In this document: one piece after another, positions 26,543-38,200 of the stretch | Numbering within the stretch: the first letter of the stretch is position 1 | Layout of the letters: the number at the start of each line of letters is the position of its first letter | Assembly: GCF_025766255.1 (NCBI RefSeq) | Contig: NW_026516725.1 | Location: forward strand, 124,001 to 188,000 | Source of the DNA: Zychaea mexicana | Lineage: Eukaryota > Mucoromycota > Mucoromycetes > Mucorales > Lichtheimiaceae | DNA length: 64,000 nucleotides | Direction of reading: 5' to 3' | Made by a program: the position numbers and the translations under genes | The notes under the pieces: generated by a model | Told to the model about the DNA's origin: nothing | What the model saw: the letters and a program-made list of their open reading frames with translations, nothing else | The model's database searches: none

Positions 26543-27231
26543 GTTCTGAAAGAGTTCGAGATTTCGCGATACCGCTGGGATGCTTTAAACAACCCATAAA
26601 TATTGCTCTCGTCCAAACTACTCCAGGATTAGGGTATATCACGGTTTCACGCTTGTGATAAAGGCGATCAGAAATTCTAATGGCAGAACCAGTCGGCGAT
26701 GGTCACATGTATCTAGCAACGCTTTAAAAACGCACAAAAGCCAGTGTCGAATCGTCCAACTAACTACGCGAGATTACGTACAGAACGACCAAGACCATGA
26801 TGAGCCACAGAGTGCCCTTCGTTAGCTCATGTATAGACTCAGTCAACAAGTTAGGTGGCCGAACTTAACATCAACACCAAGCACTGCAAGATTCAACCTC
26901 CCTAAGAAACGACTAGCTGCTTAAATCGTGGTTGAATAGCGCTCATTCTTCCACACTTGCGTTCCCAGTCCTCTTTATGACTCTGCATTTCTCAATGTTA
27001 TATTTAAATTGGTGAAGCTTCCGCGTATATATTTGATGAATTGATGTTCAGCTCTTTTGAATGTTATTAAGATCCACAAGGATTCTAATGTTCTTTATTT
27101 TGAAATTAAAACGAAATGCCCTTTGTAAGTCACGATGCTTAAACAAAGTTAATTGAGAATCAGATCTTCGGCACAGTTTATGGTGTTTTATCATTTTCTT
27201 ATTATTTTATCATTTTCTTATTACTTTAATG
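26543..27231. other. transposon flank, no gene
   Basis: About 690 bp of sequence after the transposase start, probably including the unlocated right end of the Harbinger element and then AT-rich spacer. No open frame or RNA gene that I can support. Confidence 0.4.
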
Positions 27232-27660
27232 GCCAGAAGGCTGAAACCCGAAGGTCGAAGCCCGAAGACTAATTGAACCCGAAGGTCGATTGAACCCGTA
27301 GGTCGAAGCCCGAAGACTAATTGAACCCGAAGGTCGATTGAACCCGCAGGTCGATTGAACCCGAAGGTCGAAGCCCGAAGACTAATTGAACCCGAAGGTC
27401 GATTGAACCCGCAGGTCGAAGCCAGAAGATTAATTGAACCCGAAGGTCGATTGAACCCGCAGGTCGATTGAACCCGAAGGTCGAAGCCCGAAGACTAATT
27501 GAACCCGAAGGTCGATTGAACCCGTAGGTCGAAGCCCGAAGACTAATTGAACCCGAAGGTCGATTGAACCCGAAGGTCGAAGCCCAAAAGGCTGAAAGAA
27601 AAAGAAGCTCTAAAGGCTGAAAGAAAAAGAAGCCCAAAAGGCTGAAAGAAAAAAGGCTGA
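27232..27660. repeat. higher-order minisatellite, alternating 48/65 bp
   Basis: Tandem array built from a 17-bp module (AACCCGAAGGTCGATTG and variants with GCAGG or GTAGG) and a 14-16 bp spacer (CCCGAAGACTAATTG). The spacer recurs near 27257, 27305, 27370, 27418, 27483 and 27531. The period therefore alternates 48, 65, 48, 65, 48 bp; 65 is 48 plus one extra 17-bp module, giving a 113-bp higher-order unit. The array ends in degenerate AAAAGGCTGAAAG repeats (27,580-27,660). A minus-strand open frame (FGFNRPSGSISLRAST) follows from the repeat itself and is not evidence of a gene. Not a CRISPR: no unique spacers. Confidence 0.9.
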
Positions 27661-28206
27661 TAGCTTATTGAAAGAAAAGAAAAAAAAAGAGTAATAATAT
27701 GTAATAATGTACAGTACATAATACAAAGACAAAAGACGCCTACAAATTATACCGTGGTATACTGTATACGTTTTTGGTGGTGCTACACTGTAATATTACC
27801 ATGGACATCCTTAGCAACATAACCTCTTTCGTTTATATGTACATATTATAGCAACATATATTTTTGCTACGATGGAAGCTCAAAGGCCATTCTGGACTCA
27901 ATTAAGCGGATTAATTCAATGCTTATAAGCAGCAGTATTCATTGGATTACTTTCAATTGTTTCATTGATATTGCCGGCCAAATCATCAACTATTTTCACT
28001 TTGCTTTTCCAGTATGCAACTATCATATCGGCAATCTCAGTGCTAAAAGCGTCTTTATTCCCGGGCAGACAACTATCATATATAGGAGAATGGTTTAACA
28101 ACTGCCAAATCCCATTAGTATGTTTCACACTACTGTAGTAGAGACTGTTCTCTTTGTCATGCTCTGTGTGTTTCGGTATGATTTTGAGATCACTAGCTTA
28201 TAGATA
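27661..28206. other. AT-rich spacer, no gene
   Basis: About 550 bp with a 70-codon minus-strand open frame (27916-28128) that resembles nothing known to me. Otherwise no structure was seen. Confidence 0.35.
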
Positions 28207-28392
28207 CAGTACCGCTCGTTAAACCGATCACCTCTGATTTTCGAGAAAGTGATCGGTTTAACGAATGATCGGTTTAAAGATTGAGGGTCCACTGTATGAC
28301 ATACATACTGCTTACCAAGCTGGTATTTTGGGGAAGTGATTGGTTTAACGAAATATCGGTTTAAAGGTGATCGGCTTAACGAGCGGGTACTG
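28207..28392. mobile_element. 186-bp MITE with 27-28 bp TIRs
   Basis: The left end CAGTACCGCTCGTTAAACCG is mirrored at 28365-28392 by the reverse complement CAGTACCCGCTCGTTAAGCC; the arms match over about 27 bp with one indel and one substitution. Both sides carry the dinucleotide TA, the target-site duplication of the Tc1/mariner/pogo group. Inside lie subterminal copies of GATCGGTTTAACGAA in direct orientation. There is no coding capacity. These are the hallmarks of a non-autonomous Tc1/mariner-class element; no partner with the same ends occurs in the window. Confidence 0.85.
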
Positions 28393-30395
28393 TACATAGA
28401 CGTTACATTCTCAAATTCTATCGTTATAAACAGGATATTAGCTTGCTGTGATGTCTTTCTTCAACTACAGTCGTCCGACGGGCAGTGGTTTTCAATGAAT
28501 AGCAATACCGGTAGTTGTATGCATCGTATGATAGAAATCGCTCTTGAAAGCCGTTCCTCAGCTCGTATTCAGCTCCTAGGGAAGCATCTTTGCAAGCAGA
28601 TAAAGCTGCAGGTAACTCTAGCAGATTCACTTGGATTCAATGAGATCGTACTAAATTATCAATAATATGTTTAAAGTGATAAAGTAAAAAAAGAGAAGCT
28701 TACACAACGACAAACACTGTAAGAAAGATGTAGGTTGTGAAAGTAGGACTTTTTACTCAGGAATCTCTCCAGCAGTCTCTCCCTGCACGACCTGATTCTC
28801 GATTTCAAACCTGCCATCACGGTGAAGCCAGAGCTTGCAAATATGTTTCGTGCACGGGGTCCGCAATAGTTTGGACGTGAAGTTTTGCTAGTTTGGATTT
28901 GTAAGCATCCCGTATCATGCATAATGCAATGACGCCAAACAACCCTGACACAAGCCGCGCATTTGCTTATAACTTACTTGAGGGCCAACCAAGGTCTAGA
29001 TCGTACAGAGAGGACATGTTAGAGCGTTTGTTAGAGACCGGTTTGCTCGACATAAAGTGTAGGTGTGGATAAAGAATAGACTTTGGAACGGACTTGGGCC
29101 ACAAGTCATCTTTCCGCTCAGAATTCTCGTCGCATATCGAGCACACTCGTGTTTCGTTTTGCACAATGTTGTGAGTAAAGTCATTTGTTATTACTTCACA
29201 TTGGAGAGAGAGGCGCAAAGACGTTAGAGAATGTGAAAGAGAGACTGCGTTACTTGGACGACGAGATCCTTGTGTAACTTAGACCCGTTCAATTGTTCTG
29301 CAGGATGACCTGTCGAAAGATATTGACAGTTTGCTGCATTTCTCCTTTCAACATACCCAGCGTGATATTGCACATGGGGACGAGGAGAGATCAATATCTA
29401 CGGAAATCTAAATTTGTGCTCGATGACATGTAGTGATCTTCCGGCTACATAAAGCATAGTTGTTACAGGCATCTTTGGCGCAGCAGGACAAAGCAGGCAG
29501 GCAGCTGACGAAGGGCGATTAAAATGTCAAGAATGCATGCGTTTCCATTTCAGACGTGTGTTGTAATACTTGGATTACATTGAGATGATTAATAAGAGAC
29601 AATGCAGCCGAGCACTACGCATAATCTGATTGCTTCTTCCACCAATCAAAGGGCATCCCTTTCTTTTCATGACTGAGATCACGATACCACACCGTGTAGC
29701 GAGCAGTGGTTTCGACGCACAGACACACTAAATTCATATTCCGTTCCAGAAAAAAAAGGATTATGATTGCTTCTTGGTCGATTCGCTCTCTTCCCTTTAC
29801 TATTCCTGCCCATCATCCATTATCAGTAAAGAGTATAAAAGAACAACGGAAATTGGCAACCTGCCCCCAAAAAGAGTTACCATGGATATCATACAGCCTT
29901 CCGAATATTACGACGAAGTACGTCTTTTTTTCTTTCACTCGCGGTGGTGATTGGTTAATTAATGGTTTGTTATGATAATTAAGAAACACCCACAGCGCAG
30001 TCACCATCAGGGTATTTTCATCACGCTCACAGACATTGCCCATTGATTAACATGGAGCAGTGGATAGAGTATCAGACTGCGTGAAAAGAGACAATGTAGC
30101 ACCACATAGTAGGCGGTTCTTAGTCTTCCTAATATGTGAGCTACAAGAAGAAGATTACTGCAGTCAGCCTTCCTACAGTAGTGCCTTCTTTTTTAGGCCT
30201 TATTCCATCGCTTTTACAACATGGCGACGAAATGTCGGTTTTACCGCTGCTGGTGCTGTTGTTACTAGAATATCTCATTGTCGTTGTTGTTTACTTGTTC
30301 AAGACATAGCACGCATCCAAGTACCATGCTAGATCCACACCCCCGTTGTATTCTGTTCGTAGTTCGCAGGATCCTATGCCATTCGAATGTAGATA
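28393..30395. other. gene-poor spacer with doubtful fragments
   Basis: 2 kb with several short open frames (for example minus 28967-29218, containing RVCSICDENSERKDDLWPKS, and minus 28671-28922). A CxxC and splice-like sites between them suggest a decayed gene, but I recognise no family. A tRNA D-arm-like string lies near 30,056-30,090 without a matching T-arm. Nothing is firm enough to annotate as a gene. Confidence 0.35.
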
Positions 30396-30752
30396 TTAGT
30401 TTTGTAGCGTGACCATGGTAGGACAATCAATATTGCATCGGCGAAACGCCTTGGATACAGTCATGCACCGAAGGATATCACCAAAAGAGAGCTCGTTTAG
30501 GATCACGGTGAGCATCATGTCCGTACGCTTTTCAAGCATATGGTGAGCTTCATTGGAGATGTAGAATATTGTGTCTGTCAGCGGATTATATCGGAACTTG
30601 CGGAACCCTCCTTCACCGTTATTCAGAACCCTGCGCATATCGCTATTGCTTTCTTGAATCTCTGTTGTCTGATCAAAAATACGTGCGGCGATACCATATG
30701 TCCTCAAATAGCCGGGGAAGTTGTCGACAAAGAATAAGGCATCACTATACAC
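30396..30752 (-). pseudogene. TPR-F-box protein remnant
   Basis: A 118-codon block whose first half resembles the TPR-like part (YSDALFFVDNFPGYLRTYGI) and second half an F-box (MMLTVILNELSFGDILRCMT, VSKAFRRCNID) of the TPR-F-box-LRR proteins expanded in Mucoromycota. Those proteins recruit substrates to SCF ubiquitin ligases. The usual Leu-Pro at the F-box start is eroded. The frame ends right after the F-box (MVTLQN stop) with no LRR domain following and no clear upstream exon, so I read it as a truncated pseudogene. Confidence 0.55.
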
Positions 30753-33700
30753 CTTAGTGACTTTCCCTGTTGCGCGTATGCTTTGACGCGGACTGCCAGG
30801 AACTGCTCTAGATATCTGTGTAGCTGAGCGAGTGCTGAGGTTGAGTCATGAACTGCTGTCGCGAGATTGCGTGCTTGGAAGGCTTCGCTTCGATTTATGC
30901 AAAGTGTCTTCCAGTGAAGCCAGCGATGGCAACTCGGTCACAGAGTCCAGGTGGGGATCAGGAGTTGTGACGATCCCATCAGTACGCCGTTGATAAGTAC
31001 TTTGTGTTGGGCAACAGCGAGAACATGCCATACTATTATAGCAACGACTCTTAGCGGTCACTTATGCCTCAGTTGCCATCGCAAACGTCTATTACATCAA
31101 AGCGACAAAAGCTCGCGCGATACACGCTATTAAAAAACAGAAATATTTGTAAAGGGAAACAGATGGAAAAGTTATTTTATTATTTCAAAGAATGTAAGAA
31201 AATTAACAAAGGTGAAAAAAGAGTCTAGCTGAAAAAAAGAAGAAGGCATTGACAGTTCTCTCGTCCATTGATTTGACAATGAACGAGAAAGAAGGAGGTT
31301 GAGAAAAGGCACAAAGCACATTTCAACCTCCATGTCCACCACAGCCTCAGTCCCAGCTCGAAGCTGGAACCTACACCGCCAATCCTTCCAGCAAGCCTTC
31401 CGGCAAGCCTTCAGGAATGGCACCAATGCCAATGCCTTTTCCGTCAATTCCTTTTTCCGTCAATTCCTCAAGCGTTATTTCAGGACTATCTGACAGACCC
31501 ACCATACTCCGGAGAGTACGGCAAGTCCAGGCTACAACAGACACGCTTGTGATCGTCCAAGGCGGGACCCGATCGTTCAGGATAGCCACTGAAGGTGATC
31601 GAGCTCTTCTTCGCGGGGCCGATGCGACTAATGGTCTCCCAAAATGAACAATAGACCTCGACGTAGCGCCCACCTTTGTGTCAAGCCAGGAGTCGAACCT
31701 GCAAACGTGCCCAGAAACACTACCGACACATTCAAAAAGTTGGTGGACCTTTGAAAAAGGCCACTACGGTTATTCACAGCTGAAACACAGGTGTGAGCGT
31801 GTGTAAAGCAGCAGAAGCAGTGTTATAAAGGAATTTACCTGTGATTGGCTTAAGGCCGCGTTTATGACGATTACGACTGCGCGAAATAGAAAAGCATGGA
31901 GATAAGGGAAAGAGAAGCGAAAAGGCAACTGAGCTGAGATAGCCGGACTTTATAACCATGGGAATTCTTATCGATTCTGATTGGCCGCCGCTTGAACAGC
32001 AAACTTCTCAAAGCTGCCCCGCGCAAATTTTGTGATTTGGGTTGGTGTACCCATAGTCGTATCCTAGAATGGACGATACTGCTTCTGTTGGATATGTAGT
32101 TCTGCACCACTCCCTCTTTCAATGAAGATGGTGATGAAGTACGCCATGCGCATGTATGGATAAATAACAAATAGTAAATGCACGTTATTTGCAGCTTCAC
32201 GCGACAAACATGATGTGACATTTAAAAAGGTCGATAAACAACCTCTCTTTTATTTTTCTTAGCTACACATCTACCAGCTTTTGAGATTACTATTGACAAG
32301 TATGATACTCATAAGCTCAACTTTCAAATGGTAGTACAGACAGCAACAGCGCGACGCTTCTTGTCTTGCCTTCTCGACATCCACCTTGTCACGAGGATGC
32401 AGCGACAGTCTTAAGCTAAATATAATTCTCCCACATTGTTCTGCACTGAAACTCGAGCAGAAGTGCTCGGCTAAAGCTACATCCCCACAATCACTGAAGC
32501 ATAGAAGCTAAATGGAGCAAAAATGTGCATATGTAAATTGTCACTGTAAAGTGAACGCCGGCTGTATACAATTGTTCTGAATTTTAGCTAATGCAAACTC
32601 TTTCAGATGAAAGATCAAACCACTCTATATTGTGATTATGGATTGTACTGATGTTTTGCGGCATAATATGCGCTTTTTAAAGGAAGAGCTAGAGGAGCCT
32701 CTCCTATGATATCATTCCTTACTCTTTAGAAGTATCAATGGTATCATCAATAGTGTTTATTAGTATGTAATGAGAGCAAGATATCGAACATACAGTATTT
32801 GCTTTATTTTATTTCTATAATACTCTTTTGATCTCCAACTCAAGCACACACTTAGACTAATCGTAATATGTACGCTCATTTGTCATCAGCTCTTTCTTTC
32901 GAATATATACGAATTCCCGATCTTAATAGATAAAGGGATTTGCGATTGTTGTTAGTAATACATAGCGTTGCTGGGGGTGTATGATTTGGATAGGATGAGT
33001 AACGATGTCGATGGGTCTTGTTTTGTAGGTAGGTCAGTTTTTCGTAGTAGAGCTTGTATGATACAAAGAAACTGCCATCATGTGTGCGTTTGTAAATCTT
33101 TGATGTAAGATAGTTGCTACGAGCTAAATCTTCTATATGGCAATAAATAAAGAGATGTGCTGATAAGCATGGGAGCTCACTATATAATGCTACTGTACAG
33201 CTTATCACAGCGAGACAAAAAGGTGAATCCTTCTTTTTGAAAAGTCAAATACAGACCGGAAATGTCAAGGTCGAATGTGTATGACTCGACCTATAGCTTG
33301 CATTGCTTTGCGCGAGCTTTTGAGTTCTAACAGTGCTGGGTTACTTCCAACAGTACTAATCGAACGTTCTGTGGATATTCAACATAAAAATGAGGTCCAG
33401 CCTCACCATTGTCTAAATCTAATCAATTGCAAAAAGTAGTGTACTACCTCAAACCCACAAGAGGCACTCCAGCCTGCTTTCCAGGTACCGCTGCTTTCAC
33501 ACAACATTAACCTCTGTTAATCTTATTTTTCACGATGATTCCCACTTTAGTGCATCCGATATCATACCCATCTTAGTCCGCCCTACAACGGCCCGAATGC
33601 GACCGTCTTATACCATGTTGTTGGTAACCTTTGAGGGGACGAACAAGTTGCTGGTTGAACCAACCGCCATTCAGCACCGAGGTGGCTTTTGCAAAGAAAA

Positions 33701-35291
33701 AAAGGCACCGGCACTATCATAGCACCGCAGATCGGTTCGTTATCCACAGCCAACCGCTGAACAATCCATGCGTTTATTCGTCAGATATAAAATCCATACG
33801 TTAGCAAGAATCCTCCATAAATAAATTCAAACACTATTCCAGTCTTATACATATCTGCAATACCCTCCCAAATCAAATGATATCTTACATAAACCTTAAT
33901 AACCTCTTTCTTGTTCTTTAGTTTACATTCTTTTAACGATGTGAGGATACATCTTTCTTTCTCAGGCCAAGTGCTATGCGATATTGTAGACTATCATAGT
34001 CACTGTTGAGGCCCGCTAGAGATATAACCGCGATCACAGGGTAATAGAGGATATCAAAAGTATCATAGCTACACCCCCCCCCAAAGAGTTACCATCTCCA
34101 TTCAGCATTTACCAGCCTATGCACCGTATTATCTGACCGCCTTCATTAAAGGTTAATAGATAACTTAGCTTTAACCTCCACTCTCTCGTTCTCAAAACAA
34201 GTCGTATCAAAACTACAGAATGATGATCTCTTTGTCATATGGGGACAACGCTTACGGAACCGCACTGGACGAAAATACAATTCGACCGACAAATCGTTCA
34301 AGCCATGCTGTGGAATTTAATGAGGGTTACCTCCATCTCTCTCATTGGTTACAAGCGCTTTGTCCACCCTCAGTCTTCAACTGCCAAGCAGCAATATCTA
34401 CCGAGGCATCAATAACTCCACAAACCCGTATCTATACAGCATTTTACAACTGCTACCCTTCGACGAACTTAATGGCAACCCACGACGTCTTCCAAGAAGC
34501 ACCGGTGCTCTCTTGTTCAAAAATGGCGGCGTTTCTGGCGTGCCCAATCCAACATTACACGCGCACACGACCTGGTGGCGCCTGCTAAGAGAGCGCATAA
34601 TACCCACTCGCATCGTGGTCCAATACCTTTATGCCGGATCGTTCTCCATATGATATGTCATAACGAAGATTATTATATATGGTTAGAAAAAGACATCCTA
34701 TATTGTTCAGACACAAAAGTAGGGCTACAAGGGAGAACCAGAGGATTGAAACTACAGATCGTAATAAGTGTGCCCCAGACCATCTCTATTAGTACACAGG
34801 AGAAGCTTTCTGAGCTTGCTGTATAAATTGCCACACACTAACGACAGGAAGGTAAATAAAGCGAAATAGAGTGATATATCCCGAACAATGATATTTTCCA
34901 TTTTTTTAAACATTGAAATGTACACCAGAAGAAGAAGAACTATATGGAGAAAGGGGAAGCAAAAAAGAGGACACGAGGTAAGAGAAGGGTAAAGGGAGAC
35001 TATATTGCATCGATGTGGGAACAGAAAATGAAGACGTAGAAAAAAAAAGAAATGTATGTTACATGAGAGAGAGAGAGAGAGTTGTTGCTGTTTTTTGTTC
35101 AGAGGGCAATGGGTTCTTGTGTGTTTATATGGTAGTAGGACATATTGCCTCCCTGTCATTGTGTTGTGTGTTTGCGTGAAAGGAAGATGTGTTGCTGTTG
35201 TTGCTGTGTATATAAAAATGCAATTATAAAATAAGAAGGGGGGAAAATATGCTTTTTTTTTAAAAAGAAGTTGGTTGCTGTTGTTGCTTAT
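30753..35291. other. 4.5-kb gene-poor region
   Basis: AT-rich sequence between the F-box remnant and NOT1. Short frames at 31371-31673 (minus, with AIPEGLPEGLLEGLAV), 31774-31959 (minus) and 34220-34653 (plus, two overlapping frames, one with YSILQLLPFDELNG) could be gene fragments but match no family I can name. A perfect B-box-like string on the minus strand at about 31,687-31,700 is discussed among the findings. 32,200-34,200 shows nothing. Confidence 0.4.
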
Positions 35292-38200
35292 TTACCGAGA
35301 TACGCTTTCAAAGAGGCGTTCAATATCAGTGGCGCATCGGACAAACTTGTATTCCCAGAACTTGTACGATGGGTTCTTCATCAATTCGATAAACGTGATC
35401 AGTAGACCCCATGGGTGTGGACGGTTGACGATCAATCGCTCCAGCAGCACACGTGTGATTTGTTCCTTGATAAACTCGTCGTTGGACTCTTTGAATAGCG
35501 AGAGCAAGACACAGCTGAAATAGTGCGTGTGGCTATTGGGATAGCGTAATTGGTTGGCAATCGCGCTCAAGTAAAGGTAGCGACCTAAAGAAAAGAAGGT
35601 GGGATGAATAAGTTTAACGAAAACACCTCCTCTCTCTTTTCGTATACACCGCTTTCTTTGTTTGCTTCTTACCTTCAGGGTCCAGTTGAACAAGAACTTG
35701 CTCAAGGGCCTTCCAGTGTACGCTTTGATGCACTTCGGTCTGCTTTCCAATACCGTCCAATCCGACGTAAAACACAAATGCATTGATCTTGGAGACATCA
35801 TATTCACCGTCCGTTCTCAGTTGGTCGCACACTGTCGCCAAAAAGTTGCTAGGTGACTGCGTCTTCAGATACTCGTCAATCTGCTCCTTGAAATTGCCTG
35901 GTTCAAGTGCTGCTGTGTAGTCTGACAAGATCTGTGGCTCCACCCGGATCTCGGGAAGCAAGTCCACCTTCAACTGTGGAGTGAATGGATCGGGCAGACG
36001 CATGTTGCGAGGGAACGCGCTCAAGACCAAGTTGCGTAGTTGCACACACGATGCCGGAATGACGTCGCAGAAGCTTTGATGGTAGTCGCACAAAAACTCG
36101 GGGAAATCATGCAGTAGGACCAAAAGCATGCGTAGAGTACCTTTATAGAGCAGTCGAGTTGTGTCTCGAAGCTCGGATGATAGATATGGGCTCATGAATT
36201 GAAGGCCAGAAGACAAAAGGCGATGGAATAACGGCCAGCCCTATAGAGAAATGAAAAACCACACATTTAATGAGTTGCTTTTTTTGTGTGCGTACAAACT
36301 AAACACTTACCGCTTGGTTTTCGGTCAACAATAACTTGGGCATGAACATGCGATGTGAGATGAGCTGGAACCAGGCAAATGTAAAACCGGGGAAATGTCT
36401 AGGTTGAACAACATATAGGATATTGCCGATAGCCGAGAGTGCAGTGAAGCACAGAGCATCCGAGCCTCGGTGATACTCGTTCAATAAGCTAACAAACAGG
36501 CGCATAAATGGTCGCTGATCAAACTGCTGCTGCCGTGCTTCGTGATAACGCGCCAGCACAACAATGATGACCGACAAAAACTGGGTCAGATCGTGGTTTC
36601 GTTCTCCACTGTTCTCGACGAGCAACTGAGAATAGCCCATAAGAAGCTTGGCCAAAGCATCCATCGGAATGTACACGGACAGCTTGTTGGCATCCTTGTC
36701 CATCTGGCGCATGGCGTGCTCGACCGACGTTTCAATGGCAATACGGAAAAACAGCGACACGGCTTCGCTGTTACTGCCATTCTTGAAGATGCCTTGTTCA
36801 AAGAGCTGCACGATGAATGTGCGTCGCGACTGCTCGGTTGCTGCTGCAAGTTGGCAGTGCTTGACCCAATCTACAAACTGCACCCGGAACTGCTCACAGA
36901 TAGATGCTTCGTACTCGCTTCGTTCGATGGCTGTCAGCTGCCGTATTTCGCTCATCAATAACTTGACGCTGTCGGGTGCAGGACTACGCAGACGGCTTAT
37001 TGCCTCAAGGGATGTGATCATATCTTGTCTTGTAGCCAACGGAGGGTCTGCAAACAGCGTCGCATGGATCAAACGTGCCGTATAATCGACCGCACCAGTA
37101 TGACCTTGTTCAACAAGTCGAGACAGTTCGCGATCATAGTCAGGCAAATGAATCATTCCACCTTTGATCAGAGCAAGCGTCACTGGCAGCACAAACTTGC
37201 GTTCATCGTCTGCACGTCCAATCCATGCCTTGACCTGCTGAGCAACCTCGGGCGAAATTTCACACAGACGGTCCAAGAGCACGACATGTGTTTCAATAGC
37301 CAGCTGTGTTTCACTGCGGTACAGAAGCTGCATGAGCCGCTGGGCAAGTTCACGGACAATTTCAGTCTTGTCGTAGCTGGACATCACCAACAACAGGATT
37401 TCACGGATGATCAAGCGGATGTCGTGTTGGGCAGGAAGCGAGTCAAAGCTTGGAAGGTGGTATTGATTGGCAAGGATGCTAAGATCAGCAACGAGTTGTG
37501 CAGTGGTGTCGATAATCTGTGCAGTGTTGCCAGGCCCCTGGGATCCTTGCATCGATACAGCATCGTAGCGTCCAGGGTGGCTCATACCGCCCGGTGTCAT
37601 TGGGCCCGGGCTGCCGTACTGGTGGTGCTCAACGCCGCCGAGCTGATTCTCTGCAAGACCTTCGTTTGCGGCTGCGTTGTTCATCATCGACTTGAGTCGA
37701 GGCAGTCTTGCAAACTCTTCGTAGACCACAAGGTATCCTGGCTGGACGCCACCGGGCGTGATTCGGAGGGGAGGAGGCAGTCTGGCAACATAGCGTGCCA
37801 TCGATGCGTATTCAGGGTCAATGTACGTCTGATCAGGTCGCTGTTCACGGTGATTTCGGCGTGTGGCATACGATTCCATGAGCGCACGATCTACCTGGGA
37901 CTTGGCTTTCTGGATGGTCACTCTTTCGACTACGACACATGCAAGCTCCATGTTGTCCGCTGCAGTGAGGAAGGCGGCTTGCTCTGCAAGAGACTGTACA
38001 TGGATATGAGGGTTTATCATGTAAGTGAAACATAGATTACCATAACAGCATTCTTCCTTTTAAACATACCTCAGCAATACCATGGTGGACGAATACAGTA
38101 TGCAGACCAGAGACCAAAGTGGGCTTCAAAGATTCTTTGCATGTCACGATTGCAAAACCACTTGCCAATCCAGACACCATCATATGGGCAGCCTCGCGCA

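Noticed and set aside
27317..27637. 106-codon minus-strand frame reading GFNRPSGSISLRAST
   Set aside because: Translation of the tandem repeat; repeat arrays without stops give long frames by construction.
27232..27660. CRISPR-like regularly spaced repeat
   Set aside because: The intervals are themselves repeats rather than unique spacers, and the genome is eukaryotic; it is a minisatellite.
30056..30095. tRNA D-arm-like sequence (GTGGATAGAGTATCAGACT)
   Set aside because: No anticodon stem or T-arm follows within tRNA distance.
34220..34653. Two overlapping plus-strand frames of 122 and 102 codons
   Set aside because: Some stretches look protein-like but the frames conflict, and I could match neither to a family or a splice model.
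37025..38035. 336-codon plus-strand open frame
   Set aside because: It is exactly antisense to the large conserved NOT1 exon, lacks any motif, and is a shadow of that exon's codon bias.
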